Source: Hyparrhenia diplandra (Eukaryota; Streptophyta; Magnoliopsida; Poales; Poaceae). From it: a DNA stretch of 64,000 bases. The notes under the pieces are model-generated. The model was not told the origin of the DNA, made no database searches, and saw only the letters and a program-made list of their open reading frames with translations. Location: NCBI GenBank assembly GCA_015847255.1, contig JADLZK010002802.1:1-64000 (forward strand). The letters are read 5' to 3'. The stretch's first letter is position 1, and each line of letters begins with the position of its first letter. This document shows, piece by piece, positions 33,768 through 46,100 of the stretch. The translations under genes were made by a program, and so were the position numbers.

Positions 33768-34619
33768 ATGCGCGGTCCTACGTTAGAAAAGCACGTGAAG
33801 GAGAAACTGTATTCCTCCTCTCTATAATGAGTGTTTTTATGCTGAACCGCATGCTATCATCACTTCACTTCCCTACAAGGCGATCTACACGGACGGGTGG
33901 CTCTTTGCGCCACCGCCCCAAACCCTAGGGCCGCCGCCACCCCGCTCCCGCTTTCCACCACGCTAGTCCCCTCCTCCCTTCTCCTCGGCACCACGGGGTT
34001 GAAATGAGTGGGGATCATCGCTTTTAATAAGTTTTTTTCCTAGTAGATCGAGTCTTCAAGGTTCAAGTTTTCTCCGGAGATCCAATTGAAGAGATTGGCC
34101 ACGGTGTAAGGCGTCATCAAGATCGTCGATGGAGCAATGGAGCATGTCGTTTCTCAGCGGTGTTGGCAAGACGAAGACATCACCATTGATGGAAAATAAG
34201 GTACTCCAGCCCTTCCTTTGTCTCGATGTGGTTCTATGCGGCCATGGCGATGGGCTAGTGAGATTTAATTTTCCAACGATATCTATCTGGATGTCGGTTG
34301 GACTTGTGTTCTCTCATGACGAATCACGGTGAAGGCAACGACGATGAGTTCGACGACGTCGGGCGGCGCCAATTTCATTATGTTTGCATGTGGAGTTTTA
34401 GCAGTTTCTTCCTCTTTTGCAAAAGTGATGGGTATGAGGATGATGGCGGTGGATGGTGAGATGGCCCTGTTCGATTCGGATCGGAGCTTACGTCCGTGCC
34501 ATATCCGTTTGGGATGGTGATCCTAGATGGTGGAATTTATGGCTTTTTCAAGGTTTCTTGTCTCCCATCAATGGAGGTGGAATTTATGCTGTAATTTCCT
34601 TTTTATGTAGAGCGCCCGA
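33768..34619. other. No supportable gene
   Basis: Contains short frames and an aaaccctagggccgccgccacc block (33,917-33,940) that looks like a plant 5' exon or UTR, without a continuing gene. No element ends were found. Confidence 0.4.
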
Positions 34620-34882
34620 TGGTTGGTCGCTATATGATATATAGTGTCAAACCATTGGTCGCTATAAGTTTGTAATTGGTGTTGGACGGTCGGTCGCTGT
34701 ATGTTTGACATACCGTCGAGCGGTCGTCGCTATAAGTAAGTTGGTCGCTATAAACTTATAGCGACGCCGCTATATCAACCAACTACATTGGTCGCTATAT
34801 GTTTATAGCGATCGCCCCAGATGTCGCTATATTGACTTATAGCGACCATCCGTAGCTCGCTATATATAGGTTGTGGTATAGT
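34620..34882 (-). mobile_element. TIR element end with GTCGCTATA subterminal repeats
   Basis: At least nine direct or inverted copies of GGTCGCTATA/TATAGCGACC occur in 260 bp. The minus strand starts CACTATACCACAACC at 34,882, like a CACTA-type end. The opposite terminus was not found. Confidence 0.5.
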
Positions 34883-37080
34883 GTTAGTATCAATGGAATT
34901 TTTCCTTATCGTAAAAAAAAAGGAGCACCCCTGTACAAACTGAGAAGCCACAGCGCTGCACCTCTCACTAGCTGCACAAATGGAAGACATTTACCCTGCT
35001 TCCTGCTTAATAGAGTCAAACAAAATTTTGGATGCTTTATTTTACCATCTCCCTTTTTTACGTACATAAACACTTGCACCATTTTTTTTCACATTAAAGA
35101 TTTAATTTGATGTATATGGTTGAACATTTTTTTTAAAAAAAAATACACATTACAACGCAGACACTCACAACACGCACGCACACTCACCCCTATGAATACA
35201 CGTACGCAAACTCTACCCCTATGAGCACCTCCAAAGGACTGAGCACCCAGCAGATCTGGAGATTCCCGAAGTCACCATTGGCGCCTTGTCGTCGACGGGA
35301 ACCAAAGAGTGTGACACACCTAAGATACGTGCCAAGGGCATCATAGTTAAGTTCACAACCCTACCTACGTCGTTTCTTTACCTTTGTAAGTAAACATTGA
35401 AAACTATCCTAATCCTAATCTTTAGGGTAGTCTACCATTGGTAGTCGAAGAAGAGCTTATCGAGGGAATGCCTACCTTTGGATGACAGGAGGAAGATGCG
35501 GATGACCGACGGGCTATTCACCCGTGGCGTCACGATTGTGGTCTTCCGGTCACTTTGATGTCCTTAGTAATTAGATCTTAGAATACGAAATCCCTAGGAA
35601 CATTGGTTTCATGGGTTGGGAGCCGCCCATCGATACTAGCTGCATGCATGACGAGGTTCACAACTGAAGGTCAGTAAGGTTGCCCTTGCTGATTACCTCA
35701 CGTGGGAAGTCATGTACTCCCTTTGACTTCTCAATAATTTATTTTGATAAAACATACCGTATTAAGTTAGGAAAACTGGAATGTACAAATACAGGTACAC
35801 TATAGTGAAAATACGGAGGACAGTTGTCCAACCTACATGCAAAAAAAGGACCTCAACAAAAACAAAATTTACAAACCTGACCCTTGGACCATCTACTGAA
35901 CGAAACCCAGCCCGCAAACGCCGCCGCAAAGAACGTCGACACCTACCGCCGAACCCGGGCAGCTGGAGGAAATCGCATCACTTCGCCGGGCGTTGATGTG
36001 GACCGCAGCAGACGCCAACCTCATGGACGAGCCGGGTTGTCTTTGAACCGTCGGGACCACTCCCCGACCTTAGGCGACCTTGGATGCACCGACGATGATG
36101 ACCACCGTTGCGGTGAAGCCGAAGTCCGATCCAACCACCAATCTTTCATAAGACCCACAACCACCACCACACCCATGAAACTAAAGGCCAGCGCCCGCCA
36201 CGCCCGAGGAGAGGCATCGCCGGCTAAACTCCTATACAAGAGCTGACGGGATCTAGAACTCCAACTTGGTCTTCAGATTCGGTGAGCTCCAACCTACCCC
36301 GAAGAAAGCAATGATGAGGTGGGAGAGGGCCTGGAGTACCTTATTCCACCATGGCAGTGTCACCTCCAACTCGCAACCACCGCTTAGGAAACCTAACCCT
36401 AACTCAGGACTCTAATCTACTCTGTCGATCGAAGAACCACAACTCCCCCAAGCACATCCGAGGGCCCAAAGGCCTCCTGAGGCAAAGGGGAGCGGTGGCC
36501 TTGCCGGCGTGAGAATAAATCCTAAAAAAAAGACAAGTACATAAAAAAGGTGATTTGGAGGGGGAGAAAAAAAATGGAAACATGCTTATTGGGTCCAAAG
36601 AGACCGGCCTCGGGATGGGATGGACGGAACCGTGCAGGGCTGTACTCGGGTTGTGTCTTGGAACGGAGGAAAGGAACACGGCACATTGAGTGGTGCCCCG
36701 TTGGTTCTTCTTCCTGGATGCGAGTCCAGATCCGCGATGCTGCATCCGTCGCCCAACGCCCCCACCCTACAGCAGGCCAGCAGTGACTCAGGGTTGCGGC
36801 GGCAAGCAGCAGCCCGCAGCAACGTGAAATAGGTACCCTCTTTCAACAAAACAAACTGTTGGATCTTGGCATTAATATTGAAGGTTCTTTAACTGTTGGA
36901 TCCCTGCCATTCATTATTTACTGTTGCTTCTAATTCTATTGAAATTTGTGAAATTTTTTGGACAGGATAGGAAGCTCCAGCCGTAACTACAAACTACCTC
37001 ATGTGAACTACCAGGTTTGACTCCATACACTTTATGTGCCTCTTCTAATTGATATCATTGGTGTCTTGTGGGACTTTAAT
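34883..37080. other. Decayed interspersed repeats, no supportable gene
   Basis: 35,140-35,330 (acacattacaacgcagacac, then cacctccaaagg...cgtcgtcgacggg) resembles a dispersed grass retroposon seen next to poly(T/A) tracts; I am not certain of its class. A tactccctttgacttctca block at 35,712 resembles a Stowaway MITE end without a partner. 35,880-36,250 is a GC-rich open frame of 120 codons without a recognised domain. Confidence 0.35.
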
Positions 37081-37084
37081 CAGG

Positions 37085-37764
37085 AAATGCACTTATTACT
37101 AGCTCCAGAGTCCCTAGGAACCGCGGGCACACGGGACTAGGCCTTATAAAGGATGCGGGCAAGCTTAGGATAGGCACCCGAGCGGGATCGAGCGGCAGCG
37201 ATGTCACCCGCGTGATGCGGAGGATGGGGACGACGACGCGTCTCGCTGACGAGTGGGGCAGAGTTGGTAGGCAGGGCCCGCGAGTCAGCGGCTCAAGGGC
37301 GGGACGCGGGCCGCTAGCTGCTGCTGCTGGGATGCCGAACTGGGCCGGCCCAAGAGCGAGGCTCGCGCGTGTGGGCGCTCGGCGTGGCCTACTGCACTGC
37401 TGCTGGTGGCCGGTTGGGCCGCGGTGAAGCTGCTTGGCTGGGCCGCAAGCTTGCTGCGCTGCTGCTACTTGATGCGCTGCTGTCTCGGCTGCTTACTAGA
37501 GTGGGCCAAAAACAACGGAAGGGAAAAAGGAACAAAAGAAATATCTTTTCTTTTATATAACATGGATTTAAACCACTTTTGATCAAAACCACACATTCCA
37601 ATACAAAAAAATGCGTCATCATGTATGCACCACGAACTTGCTAAACGTTATGATAAATTTTAATTTGATGAACATTATTTATTTTCATTTGTTTCATGTG
37701 CACAAAATTTGAATTTAAACAATTCAGCTCTATTTTAAAGAGAGGCAAAATTTGGGGTGTTACA
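37085..37764 (-). mobile_element. Probable LTR fragment
   Basis: The right end read on the minus strand is TGTAACACCCCAAATTTTGC, the typical start of several grass gypsy LTRs. The GC-rich block to the left (37,140-37,500) would be its interior. The other end, a partner LTR and a target duplication were not found, so the left boundary is a guess. Confidence 0.35.
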
Positions 37765-37924
37765 GTTACCAATGACTTTATTGGTAATGGGAAAAATACC
37801 CATAACCTTTGATGAATCATTTGTAACATGATAAAGGTAGCGCTCTGCCTGTTACCCGGCCATCTAAGACGTTAGCAAATTGAGGTTTTCAGGTAGTGGA
37901 ACTCTCATCGCCGCTTCGCGTTGT

Positions 37925-38760
37925 GGGGTTCTGTGACGAGAAATGCTAGCGGCCATCATCTGTCCCCCTTTGTCGTTGTTGGCTATTGGAGCGGGGACCA
38001 CAAAGAAAGGGGTTGTGACATGGCCGGTGGTGGGGAACGAGCGACCCCGACCTCCTTGGCGTGACGCGCTGAGCAGATGTTCGGGGGCTTAGGGAGCAAA
38101 CGGACTGTGTAATTAGCAAGCCGGAGGAAGAAAGACAGGAAAGCCACCCCACTTGAACAAATTTTCAAAGACACGTAAGATACAATAAATACCGATAAAT
38201 CTATTCAAGCCTTTTGATTACACATTAATTTCCGTAGAAAACCCCTATCCAAGCATCTCTAGTATTAATCATTTTCAGACTCACAATTTGGATTATTTTG
38301 TTGGTATTGAAACTTTTTTTGATAGTGTTTAAAACTGGACACTGAAACTATATCTGGCGAAAGCTCAAAGGAAGGGATAAGAAAAGGAACAGTGAGAACT
38401 GAGAAGAAATTAATCGACTTACAACTACCAGAAGCTGACATTTGAGGGCGTGTCTCACGTTTCCTTGTCATGCATGGTACGTGCTGGGTCTCGATTATCC
38501 GCTGGTAATTGGCACCATGCATGCATCCGAAGATACTTGAGTGCACACGTATCAACTTATTACGGGACCATGCATTCCATGTGCCAGCCAGATTCAAGGT
38601 TGCCATGCATCTGAACTAAAGTCCTCATGAGCTGGTCCTTGCCTACATGTGCATCACGCCGGCTGCCCTGCCCTGCAATGCACAAGCCATATATAAATAT
38701 AATTAAATTTGTGAACAATTTTTGATTTTGCTGGGGTTTCGACAACTACATGTCAATAAA
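37925..38760 (+). repeat. JRL upstream region, duplicated at 63,160-64,000
   Basis: Colinear with the end of the window. Shared blocks include aatgctagcggcc, cttttgattacacattaat, aagcatctctagtattaatc and tgagggcgtgtctcacgttt. It contains several CATGCA (RY-type) motifs at about 38,469, 38,516, 38,571 and 38,603, which in plants bind B3-domain factors. No gene lies in it. Confidence 0.75.
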
Positions 38761-38887
38761 ATGGGATGTAGGACTTGAAAAGCGTGACGTCTCTCGGTAA
38801 AACTGGGAGTTGCAAGTGTGATTGCTTGTGTGTTAATATTCACTCTATGAATTAGTATCAAAATCTGAGTTCTCTAATTTTGACTAA

Positions 38888-39217
38888 GGCCGTGTTTGGA
38901 TACTCTAACATAGTTAGAGTTAGTTTTCTAATTAACTTCAACTCTAGCCCTAAACTAACTCTAGCCCTAGAGCTGTTTGGATGGAAGATGTACTTGTCCA
39001 ATCATTTGGTGTGGGTGGAGGGAGAAAGAAAATGCACTTTTTTAGTGAACCCAACCTGAACTAACTCTAATTAGCACCTCTTGGGTGAGCTAATTTTTTA
39101 GGTGGCCGGGTTGAATGCAAGTAACATCAATCTAACCCCCTGCTTTTGGACCCTTTTGGGCTAGTTGAGCTTGAATTAACTCAAACTTACTCTAACCCGT
39201 AGGATCCAAATAGGGCC
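38888..39217. mobile_element. Tourist-like (PIF/Harbinger) MITE
   Basis: 330 bp with imperfect inverted ends GGCCGTGTTTGGATAC and (reverse complement of the right end) GGCCCTATTTGGATCC. It is flanked by TAA on both sides (38,885-38,887 and 39,218-39,220). It lies in the JRL promoter region, about 410 bp upstream of the TATA box. Confidence 0.8.
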
Positions 39218-39628
39218 TAAGTATGTATATTACCAACAGCTTGCATTGATTACCGGATTAGCTAAAACCACCACAAAATGATGACGGCACATTCATTTAT
39301 TTGGTACCATAGATGTTAATATATATATGTTTATCTAAATTAGAGAAACTTGGTATAGGGAAAAAGTAAAACATTTTCGAATTACAGACACGGAATAATC
39401 ATTTAACCCCTTGGTTCCACGGTTTTTGTATAGTAAAAAGTACAGACATGCATGACGCTGCATAAACGTGCATCACACCGGCCGGCTGCATCTCAAGTAC
39501 GGGTGTGGCTGCCATAAGCCCTGAGCTTTCATACTGGCAGATAAGTCTCGATCATGAGCTGGCCCTTGCGCAAGTGGACCCTATCCACCTACATGTGCAT
39601 CACGCCGGCTGCTCTGCCGTTGTATCAG

Positions 39629-39636
39629 TATAAATA
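39629..39636 (+). promoter_or_regulatory. TATA box of the JRL gene
   Basis: TATAAATA lies 107 bp upstream of the ATG. The block just before it, ACATGTGCATCACGCCGGCT, also occurs at about 38,646 and 63,892, so the core promoter exists in three copies in the window. Confidence 0.65.
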
Positions 39637-39742
39637 GAAGGGCATGCACATGCCTTAGGCCAAGCACAACAGCCTCTTACAAGTAGTATTCACAGTGAGA
39701 TTCCATTGCGCTCTTCCTCACCGATCAACCCTGCAAACAACC

Positions 39743-40377
39743 ATGGCTACCGAATCCAGCTTCCAGACTATCCCTGCAGCCATAAAGGTTGGACCATGCG
39801 GTGGATCCGGAGGATCAGCTCGGGACATCACTCTGGAGCCAAAGCGTCTGCATAGCATCACCATTCGCAGCAGTCAAGCCGTTATCAACTCGATTGAGTT
39901 TGCTTACTCGGACACTTCTGGAAATTCTCAGTCCGCAGGCCCATGGGGTGCTACTCCCGGTTACATTCGAGATGTGGTCAGTGCACTATATATAAATATA
40001 TAAATAGGCGTCCTCGTATTCAACTTTTAGTTACCTGCTACTATTCCCATGCATTATGACTTGAAATCTATGCTTTGGCGGATTAACGAAAACCAAGTAT
40101 ATATCCTTCCATTTTCCTTTCTCTTTGTGCAGATCCAACTTGCCGATAATGAGTTTGTAAGGGAAATATCTGGAACAGTTGACAAATATAGCACCAACCA
40201 AGACACTGTCATAACTGGACTCAAAATTGTGACCGACCTCAAGACATATGGTACATATGGCACTTTGAAGGAGCTCCATTCACTCTCAAGGTACTGCCGG
40301 GTAGTGCCATTGTGGGCATGTTCGCGCGCAGTGGGGACCTTCTTGACGCCATTGGTGTTTACGTGCGCCACATCTAA
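39743..40377 (+). pseudogene. Mannose-type jacalin-related lectin, one-base frameshift
   Basis: Exon 1 (39,743-39,976) and exon 2 (40,133-40,377) join in phase 0 across GTCAGT...TGCAG. Translation gives a single jacalin fold: the N-terminal KVGPCGGSGGSARDI loop, ITIRSSQAVINSIEFAYSD and QSAGPWG in exon 1, then NEFVREISGTV and KTYGTYGT in exon 2. The frame then shifts at about 40,264-40,267, where one base is missing in a T run. The next frame carries the conserved end, including GMFARSGDLLDAIGVYV with the GxxxD sugar-binding loop, to TAA at 40,375. Whole, it would be about 159 residues, usual for a single-domain cytoplasmic lectin; there is no signal peptide or dirigent domain. An upstream in-frame ATG (39,695) is less likely than 39,743, which has an ACCATGG context. 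It is either a fresh pseudogene or a consensus error. Confidence 0.8.
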
Positions 40378-40508
40378 ATGGTGGCTACATGCTCGATCGT
40401 GTCTGGAACGGTTTCCATCAGTTGTACGTCTTGCCTGCAATGGAATGGGGATCACTTCTGGCGATATACGGGCGGTCGTATGATGTTTGCTTATGTCCTC
40501 TTATGTCC

Positions 40509-40514
40509 AATAAA
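40509..40514 (+). terminator. Poly(A) signal of the JRL gene
   Basis: AATAAA 132 bp past the stop codon, in an AT-rich 3' flank. Confidence 0.45.
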
Positions 40515-40648
40515 GATGTTGTTTGTTATTGATACACCTCGTGTTGTTGGAGTCACGGTTTGTTGAGTCTTGCTTGTTTTCATGTCTTTATTTAGTTAAG
40601 TTACGTTGGAGTCCGTCCATCGTCAGTATTAAGCACAAGAATTACCAG

Positions 40649-40900
40649 GAGACGGGTGTGCGCGCGTCATGCGTGGATTCTACTAGGGTCATAATGTTTC
40701 GGTTGCTTTGTAATTTGCTTATATGCATGAAATAAGAGATGTAAATGTCGCAGTTCTTAGCGGCACCAAACCCCGAGACGGGTGTGCGGCGTCATGCGTG
40801 GATTCTACTAGGGTCATAATGTTTTGGTTGCTTTGTAATTTGCTTATATGCATGAAATAAGAGATGTAAATGTCGCAGTTCTTAGCGGCACCAAACCCCG
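40649..40900. repeat. 126-bp tandem duplication in the JRL 3' flank
   Basis: Two adjacent copies (40,649-40,774 and 40,775-40,900), each starting GAGACGGGTGTGCG and ending accaaaccccg. They are almost identical, so the duplication is young. Confidence 0.9.
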
Positions 40901-40984
40901 ATCTATTCTATCGAAGTTACGCCTCTCCCGTGCTATAGCTCGTATGACAAGTTGAGTCCCGGGGAGGATCCGGAAATTTGGATA

Positions 40985-41775
40985 CACTCTGAGAAATCCG
41001 CTTCTTTGCCGAGTGCAAAATACTTTGCCAGTGGCAAAAGTCGGGCACTCGGCAAAAGGCTTCTTTTTGCCGAGTACAACACCGTCGGCGAAGTTCGGCA
41101 CTTTCGGCAAATCATGTTTTTGCCGAGTGCTTAGTCCCCGGCAAAACAAAACACTCGGCAAATCATAAAAGAGCCAAGCGGCCGCGTTGTCCGTCACCTT
41201 TGCCGAGTGTCCAACGTTAGGCACTTTCGGCAAACTATGCACCCTTTTTTGCGAGGTGCCACGCGCGTTAGGCACTCGGCAAAGAACCTAGTTGCCGAGT
41301 GCGCTACTTGGCACTCGGCAAACCATTAATTTTTTTTTTTTTTTCGCCCCATATTTTTGTGTGGCATTAGTACAGTAGTTACATGTCATGTGGAAAATTT
41401 GGGACAATTTGAAAGTTGTTTTGCTATATTTCATGAATTATTTCTATTTCCTTGCATTTTCCTTGCATTTTTTGAAGTTCAAATTTGGAGTGGTCCAAAA
41501 ATGCAAGGAAATTGAAATAATTCATGAAATATAGCAAAAAACAACTTCAAATTGTCCCAAATTTTCCACATGACATGTAACTACCGTACTAATGCCAAAA
41601 AAAAAAAAATGGGACTAAAAAATAAAAATTAATGGGTTGCCGAAAGCCAAGTGGCGACTCGGCACCCGGGTTCTTGCCGATGCCTAAACGCGTGGCACTC
41701 TCGGCAAAGGGTATTTTACAAAAAATAAAATGTCATTGCCTTGCCGAGTGCCGCTTTTCGGCACTCGGCAAAGCC
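40985..41775. repeat. CACTA left subterminal repeats
   Basis: About 15 copies of TGCCGAGTGC or its inverse in both orientations, the binding-site array for TNPA-type protein in this superfamily. A 100-bp-arm hairpin interrupts it. Confidence 0.85.
41365..41595. repeat. Long inverted repeat within the CACTA end
   Basis: Arms of about 98 nt (about 41,365-41,463 and 41,497-41,595) are nearly perfect complements. They include TACATGTCATGTGGAAAATT and TTTCATGAATTATTTC in the left arm and their inverses in the right. The loop is about 35 nt. Poly(T) and poly(A) tracts bracket it, so the duplex could extend a little further. Confidence 0.85.
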
Positions 41776-42102
41776 ACATAAATATCGTGGGCCGAGCGGA
41801 CCATTTTCAGTCATTCGCCCGCCCCCCCCCCTACCCCCCGCCCGCCGCCGCCGTTCTTCTCGCCGGACCCGCCGCGCCGCTCGGGCTCGCGGATCCGACC
41901 ACCCGCCGACCGGGACGCGCCAGCCCAGCTTTAGCCTCGGACCGCTGACGCCACCGCCATCGGCCGCGTCGATCCGGCGGCGCCGGCGCCGCGCCGCCCC
42001 GCCGGCGTCCCTCAAGATCGCCGCCGGGCGTCCCCGGCCAGCGCCGGGCGCCCTCTCCCCGTCGGCAGGCCCCCCGTCCGCCCCTCTCTCTCCGTCGGCA
42101 GA

Positions 42103-42255
42103 GTGAGGAAGGGAAGGGAAAGAAGAGGAAGAGGGAGGAAGGGAAGAAGAGGAAGGGAGGAGGAAGAAGAGGGAGGAAGGGAAGAAGAGGGAGGAAGGGA
42201 AGAAGAGGAAGGAGAGGAGGAAGAAGGGGAAGGGGAGGAGGAGGAAGAAAGTGCC
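42103..42255 (+). repeat. GGAAG/AGGAGG microsatellite
   Basis: Purine-only simple repeat in the 5' part of the CACTA transcription unit, after a GC-rich block (41,820-42,100). The open frames on both strands here are repeat artefacts. Confidence 0.85.
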
Positions 42256-43118
42256 TCTCGGACCGGTCGTCGTCGCCGCCGCCGACCATTGCCGCCTTGG
42301 TGAGAACGACGCCGTCGTCGCCGACCGTTGCTCTTGCCATTTCCGCGCCAAGGTAAGCCCTATCCTTCTAGTAGTGGTTAGTAAATAGTTTAGTAGCTCT
42401 TAGTATTAGTAGTGTTAGTAGTTAAGTAGTTGCTAGTAGTAGTTGTAGGGTTACTAGTAATGTGGTTGTTATATTGGTGGTTGGTGGCCTTCGTGCCCAT
42501 ATTGGTGGTTGGTGGCCTTCGTGCCCATATTTGGTATATGCATGTGGTTGTTGGCCTTCGTGCCATGTTTTTTGCAGGTTTTGGGAACCTCCCCGTGCAG
42601 GGGAGGTGCTGCCGAAATTTTGAGTCGACACTAACTATTTTTTGCCCTTGTTTTGTAGGAGGACCTGTGGGAGGGACTCGGCGACCCCGATCGTCCTCGT
42701 GGGCGCTGCGTGTCTTGCTGCACCGCGTCTCCACCGACACCGTAGGTATTAATCACCTCCGTCCCGTCCTTGTAGTTGTCTTACAAAGCGCGACCCAGTT
42801 AGGCGTCTCCCGTCCGAAAGAGATCTGAGGCGTTGGTATGCGCATCTGTGCATATCTGCGACCGTATCTGTTTCGGATTGTCCATGTTTTTTGGACATCC
42901 CATGGATGCGTAGATGGGTTAGCATCCATGCTTAGGTCCCGTCCGGGCGGATTTTTCGGCAGCACCTCCCGTTGTTCTCGGATACACACTCTCCGCCGCT
43001 AGGGCGTGTATCGGGAGAACAATGGGAGGTCTTGCCGAAAATTCGCCGGACGGAGCGAAAGCATGGATGCTAACCTTGTCTACGATCCTCGGTGGGATTA
43101 GGACCTATCCCTCACCTA

Positions 43119-46100
43119 TTAGATGGTAGGAACGCCGTGTAGATGCAATTGCCGGTTATATGGCTCACCGACATGGGCGTATATGAGAGGATGGATAACC
43201 GTGAGTGGATGTACACGGGCTTCACAAGTAAGAGCATTGAATGGGTTAGGGGACCGATGCTTTCTGGAGCATGCATTTGGCCCAGCTACTAAAGGGTCTA
43301 TTCGGATGTCGTGTCCCTGCAAAGCAAATGTAAGAACAAGAAAAAGCAACGAAAGGTTGAAGTGGGCAAACATATTTACAACAACGGATTCATCCCAAAC
43401 TATAGTATTTGGATCTTCCACGGTGAAGTCGATCGTATTAGAGAGGGCGTGGTGAGGCCCCTCCTCGAGGAGTATGATCCGGATGCCGGGATAGCGAACA
43501 TGATGGCGAGACTTTCACGATGCACCGGTTCAATGGAGGATTGGAGGAGGAACCCGAGGAAACCGCAAAGGCGTTCTACGAGATGATGGAGGCGCACAGC
43601 AGCCCCTTCATGAGAAGACAATGGTTATGAAGTTGGATGCCATTTCACGCCTTATAGCGTTGAAGTCGCAATTGAGCATGAGTCGAGGCGGCCGACACCG
43701 TTGTCGATTATTGGCAACCGCTTCCTGAGGGTCACGTCTGCCCGAAGAACACGCACGAGTCACGAGAGACTCCTTCGTGGACTCAAGATGCCGTATGAGT
43801 CGTACCATGCTTGTCCAAAGGGGTGCGCCCTATTTAGGGGAGACCTCAAGGAAGCAACGCCTTTGCCCAAAGTGCAAAGCCTCTAGGTTTGTGGAGGTAG
43901 AATGTAGTGATGGCGGAAGAAACAGTCAAGATCCCCGAGATGGTCCTACGACACCTTCCTTTCGCATCGAGGCTCCAATGGCTGTACATGACAGAGGAGT
44001 CCGCGAAAACAAATGACATGGCACAAGAAGGGCAAAAGATACATCCCGAGAAGTTGGTACACCCATCGGATGGTGATGCATGGAAGCACTTCGATAATAT
44101 GCATCCTGAAAAAGCTATGGAGGCTCGAAAATGTACGGCGTGGCGTTTAAATGAATGGGTTCAACCCTGCGGAATGTTGGCGCCCCGTACACTTGTTGGC
44201 CCGTGTTCGCGTGATCCCTCTCAATCTTGCCCCCGGTGTCATGTTTGAGCTCAAGCACTGTTCTTGACGCCGATAATACCGGGCACTGGCAACAATATGG
44301 GTGTGTTCATGCGGCCGGTGTGGGATGAATTGCAAGATGCTTGGCGAGAATGGGGGTAATCGACGCATGCGACCGAGCTACAAAGGCGAACTTTACAATG
44401 CATGTCCGGTACCTATATTCAATGCATGACTTCTCGGCTTATGGCATATTCGGGCGCATGGTGTGTTCATGGGAAGTTCCCTTGCCCAACATGCAAGGGG
44501 GCACTGTGATGTTCACCGGCCTGGCGTAAGGGTGGCAAGTATTCTTCGTTTGACAAACATCATCAATTCCTGCCCGAGAACCATGAATTGAGACTAGACA
44601 AAAAGCACACTTCACGAAAGGTGTTGAAGTCACCGACCCCATCCCAAAGTTTATGACCGGTGAAGAGGTCCTTGCCGAGCTAATGGGTCTCAAAATCGAT
44701 GAAAAGAAAGGTTGTTTTGTTGGATATGGTACCACACACATGTGGACTTATATATCGGGCTTGACTAATCTCCCCTACTACAAGGATCTTCTTCTTCCAC
44801 ACAACATCGATGTAATGCACACGAAAAAAAGAATATCTCCGAGGCACTCTTCGCAACAACCATGGACCTTAAGAAGTCAAAGGACAACGTTAAGGCTAGA
44901 CTTGACATAGAGATGATGTGCGATAGACCAAAGCTAGTGATAGAGACCCCTAGCCCCGGGAAGAGATGGAAAAAGGGCCCGGCCGACTACATCATCAAAA
45001 GGGCCGATAGGAAGGAAGTACTACGGTGGATGAAGACGTTACCGTTCCACGATGGGTATGCGGCGAATCCGAGTAGGGGAGTGAACTTGCAGACTATGAA
45101 AGTCTTAGGGATGAAGAGTCATGACTTCCACATATGGATTGTGAAGGTGTTGAGCTTTTTCTTCCGCCAGCTTTGTGTTAAGGAGTTATCTCGGGATGCG
45201 ATTGCCGATCGAGCGGAGCGTCTTTTTGTGTTGATCCGCAAGTTGGAGATGATATTTCCACCGGCTTCTTCTGTCGATGCAAGACCTGATTTTGCACCTT
45301 CCTTCCCGAGGCACGGTTGGGGGGCCCGTGCAGATTCCGTTGGTGCTATCCAATCGAGAGGGCTCTCAAGGTACTTCGGAGAAAATGCGGGAATAAAGCC
45401 AAAATTGAGCCTTCGGGGGCGAGGCATACATTCTAGAGGAGGTGTCGACCTTCACACGGGCGTACTATCGAGAAACTTCCGGCGCCCACAATCCTACCCC
45501 TCGTTACAACACCGACGCGAGTTCATCGAACCTCGGCCTTTTCGAGAGGGCAAGTCGGAAGAGGAAAGCGCGACTACCCACAAGCACTTGTCCTTTGATG
45601 AGTGGCGCACTATCATGCTCTATGTGTTGTTGAACCTTGACGAAACCGGGTCCTTATCGCCAGATAAGTTCTCAATGAGCTTGTTCCATACACCGTCACT
45701 ATCCTCCACCTATCGATCCGACCCACTTGCCTTGCTTTTTTTCGGGGAATTTATTGGTCAACACTTTGGAGAGGGAATGGGGCTCCTACCTTGCAACAAG
45801 AAGACAATCTTCTAAAAAATGGGCAGCCCAATTTTATTTCCCGGTTCTCGCTCAAAGGTACCATCCAACTAACCTCGTTCGACTTTGATATTCCACTTTG
45901 GTCCTAGTAACATATAATGTAACGATCTACGTGGCCTCACCTTGCGTGCCCGCACGGATGCTTAGAAATGTGCGAAGATTTAAAGCAATGGGCAATGGCT
46001 TCCCCGTAGGGTCAACTCGTTCACCATTTATGATGTGAATGGCTATCGCCGCACGAGAAGCTACGAGGAGAGTCGGCCCAACCGCAAAATAACGTGCACC

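Noticed and set aside
41716..42351. 211-codon minus-strand frame rich in Phe/Leu/Pro/Ser
   Set aside because: It is the complement of a purine microsatellite and GC-rich 5' region of the CACTA; a repeat artefact.
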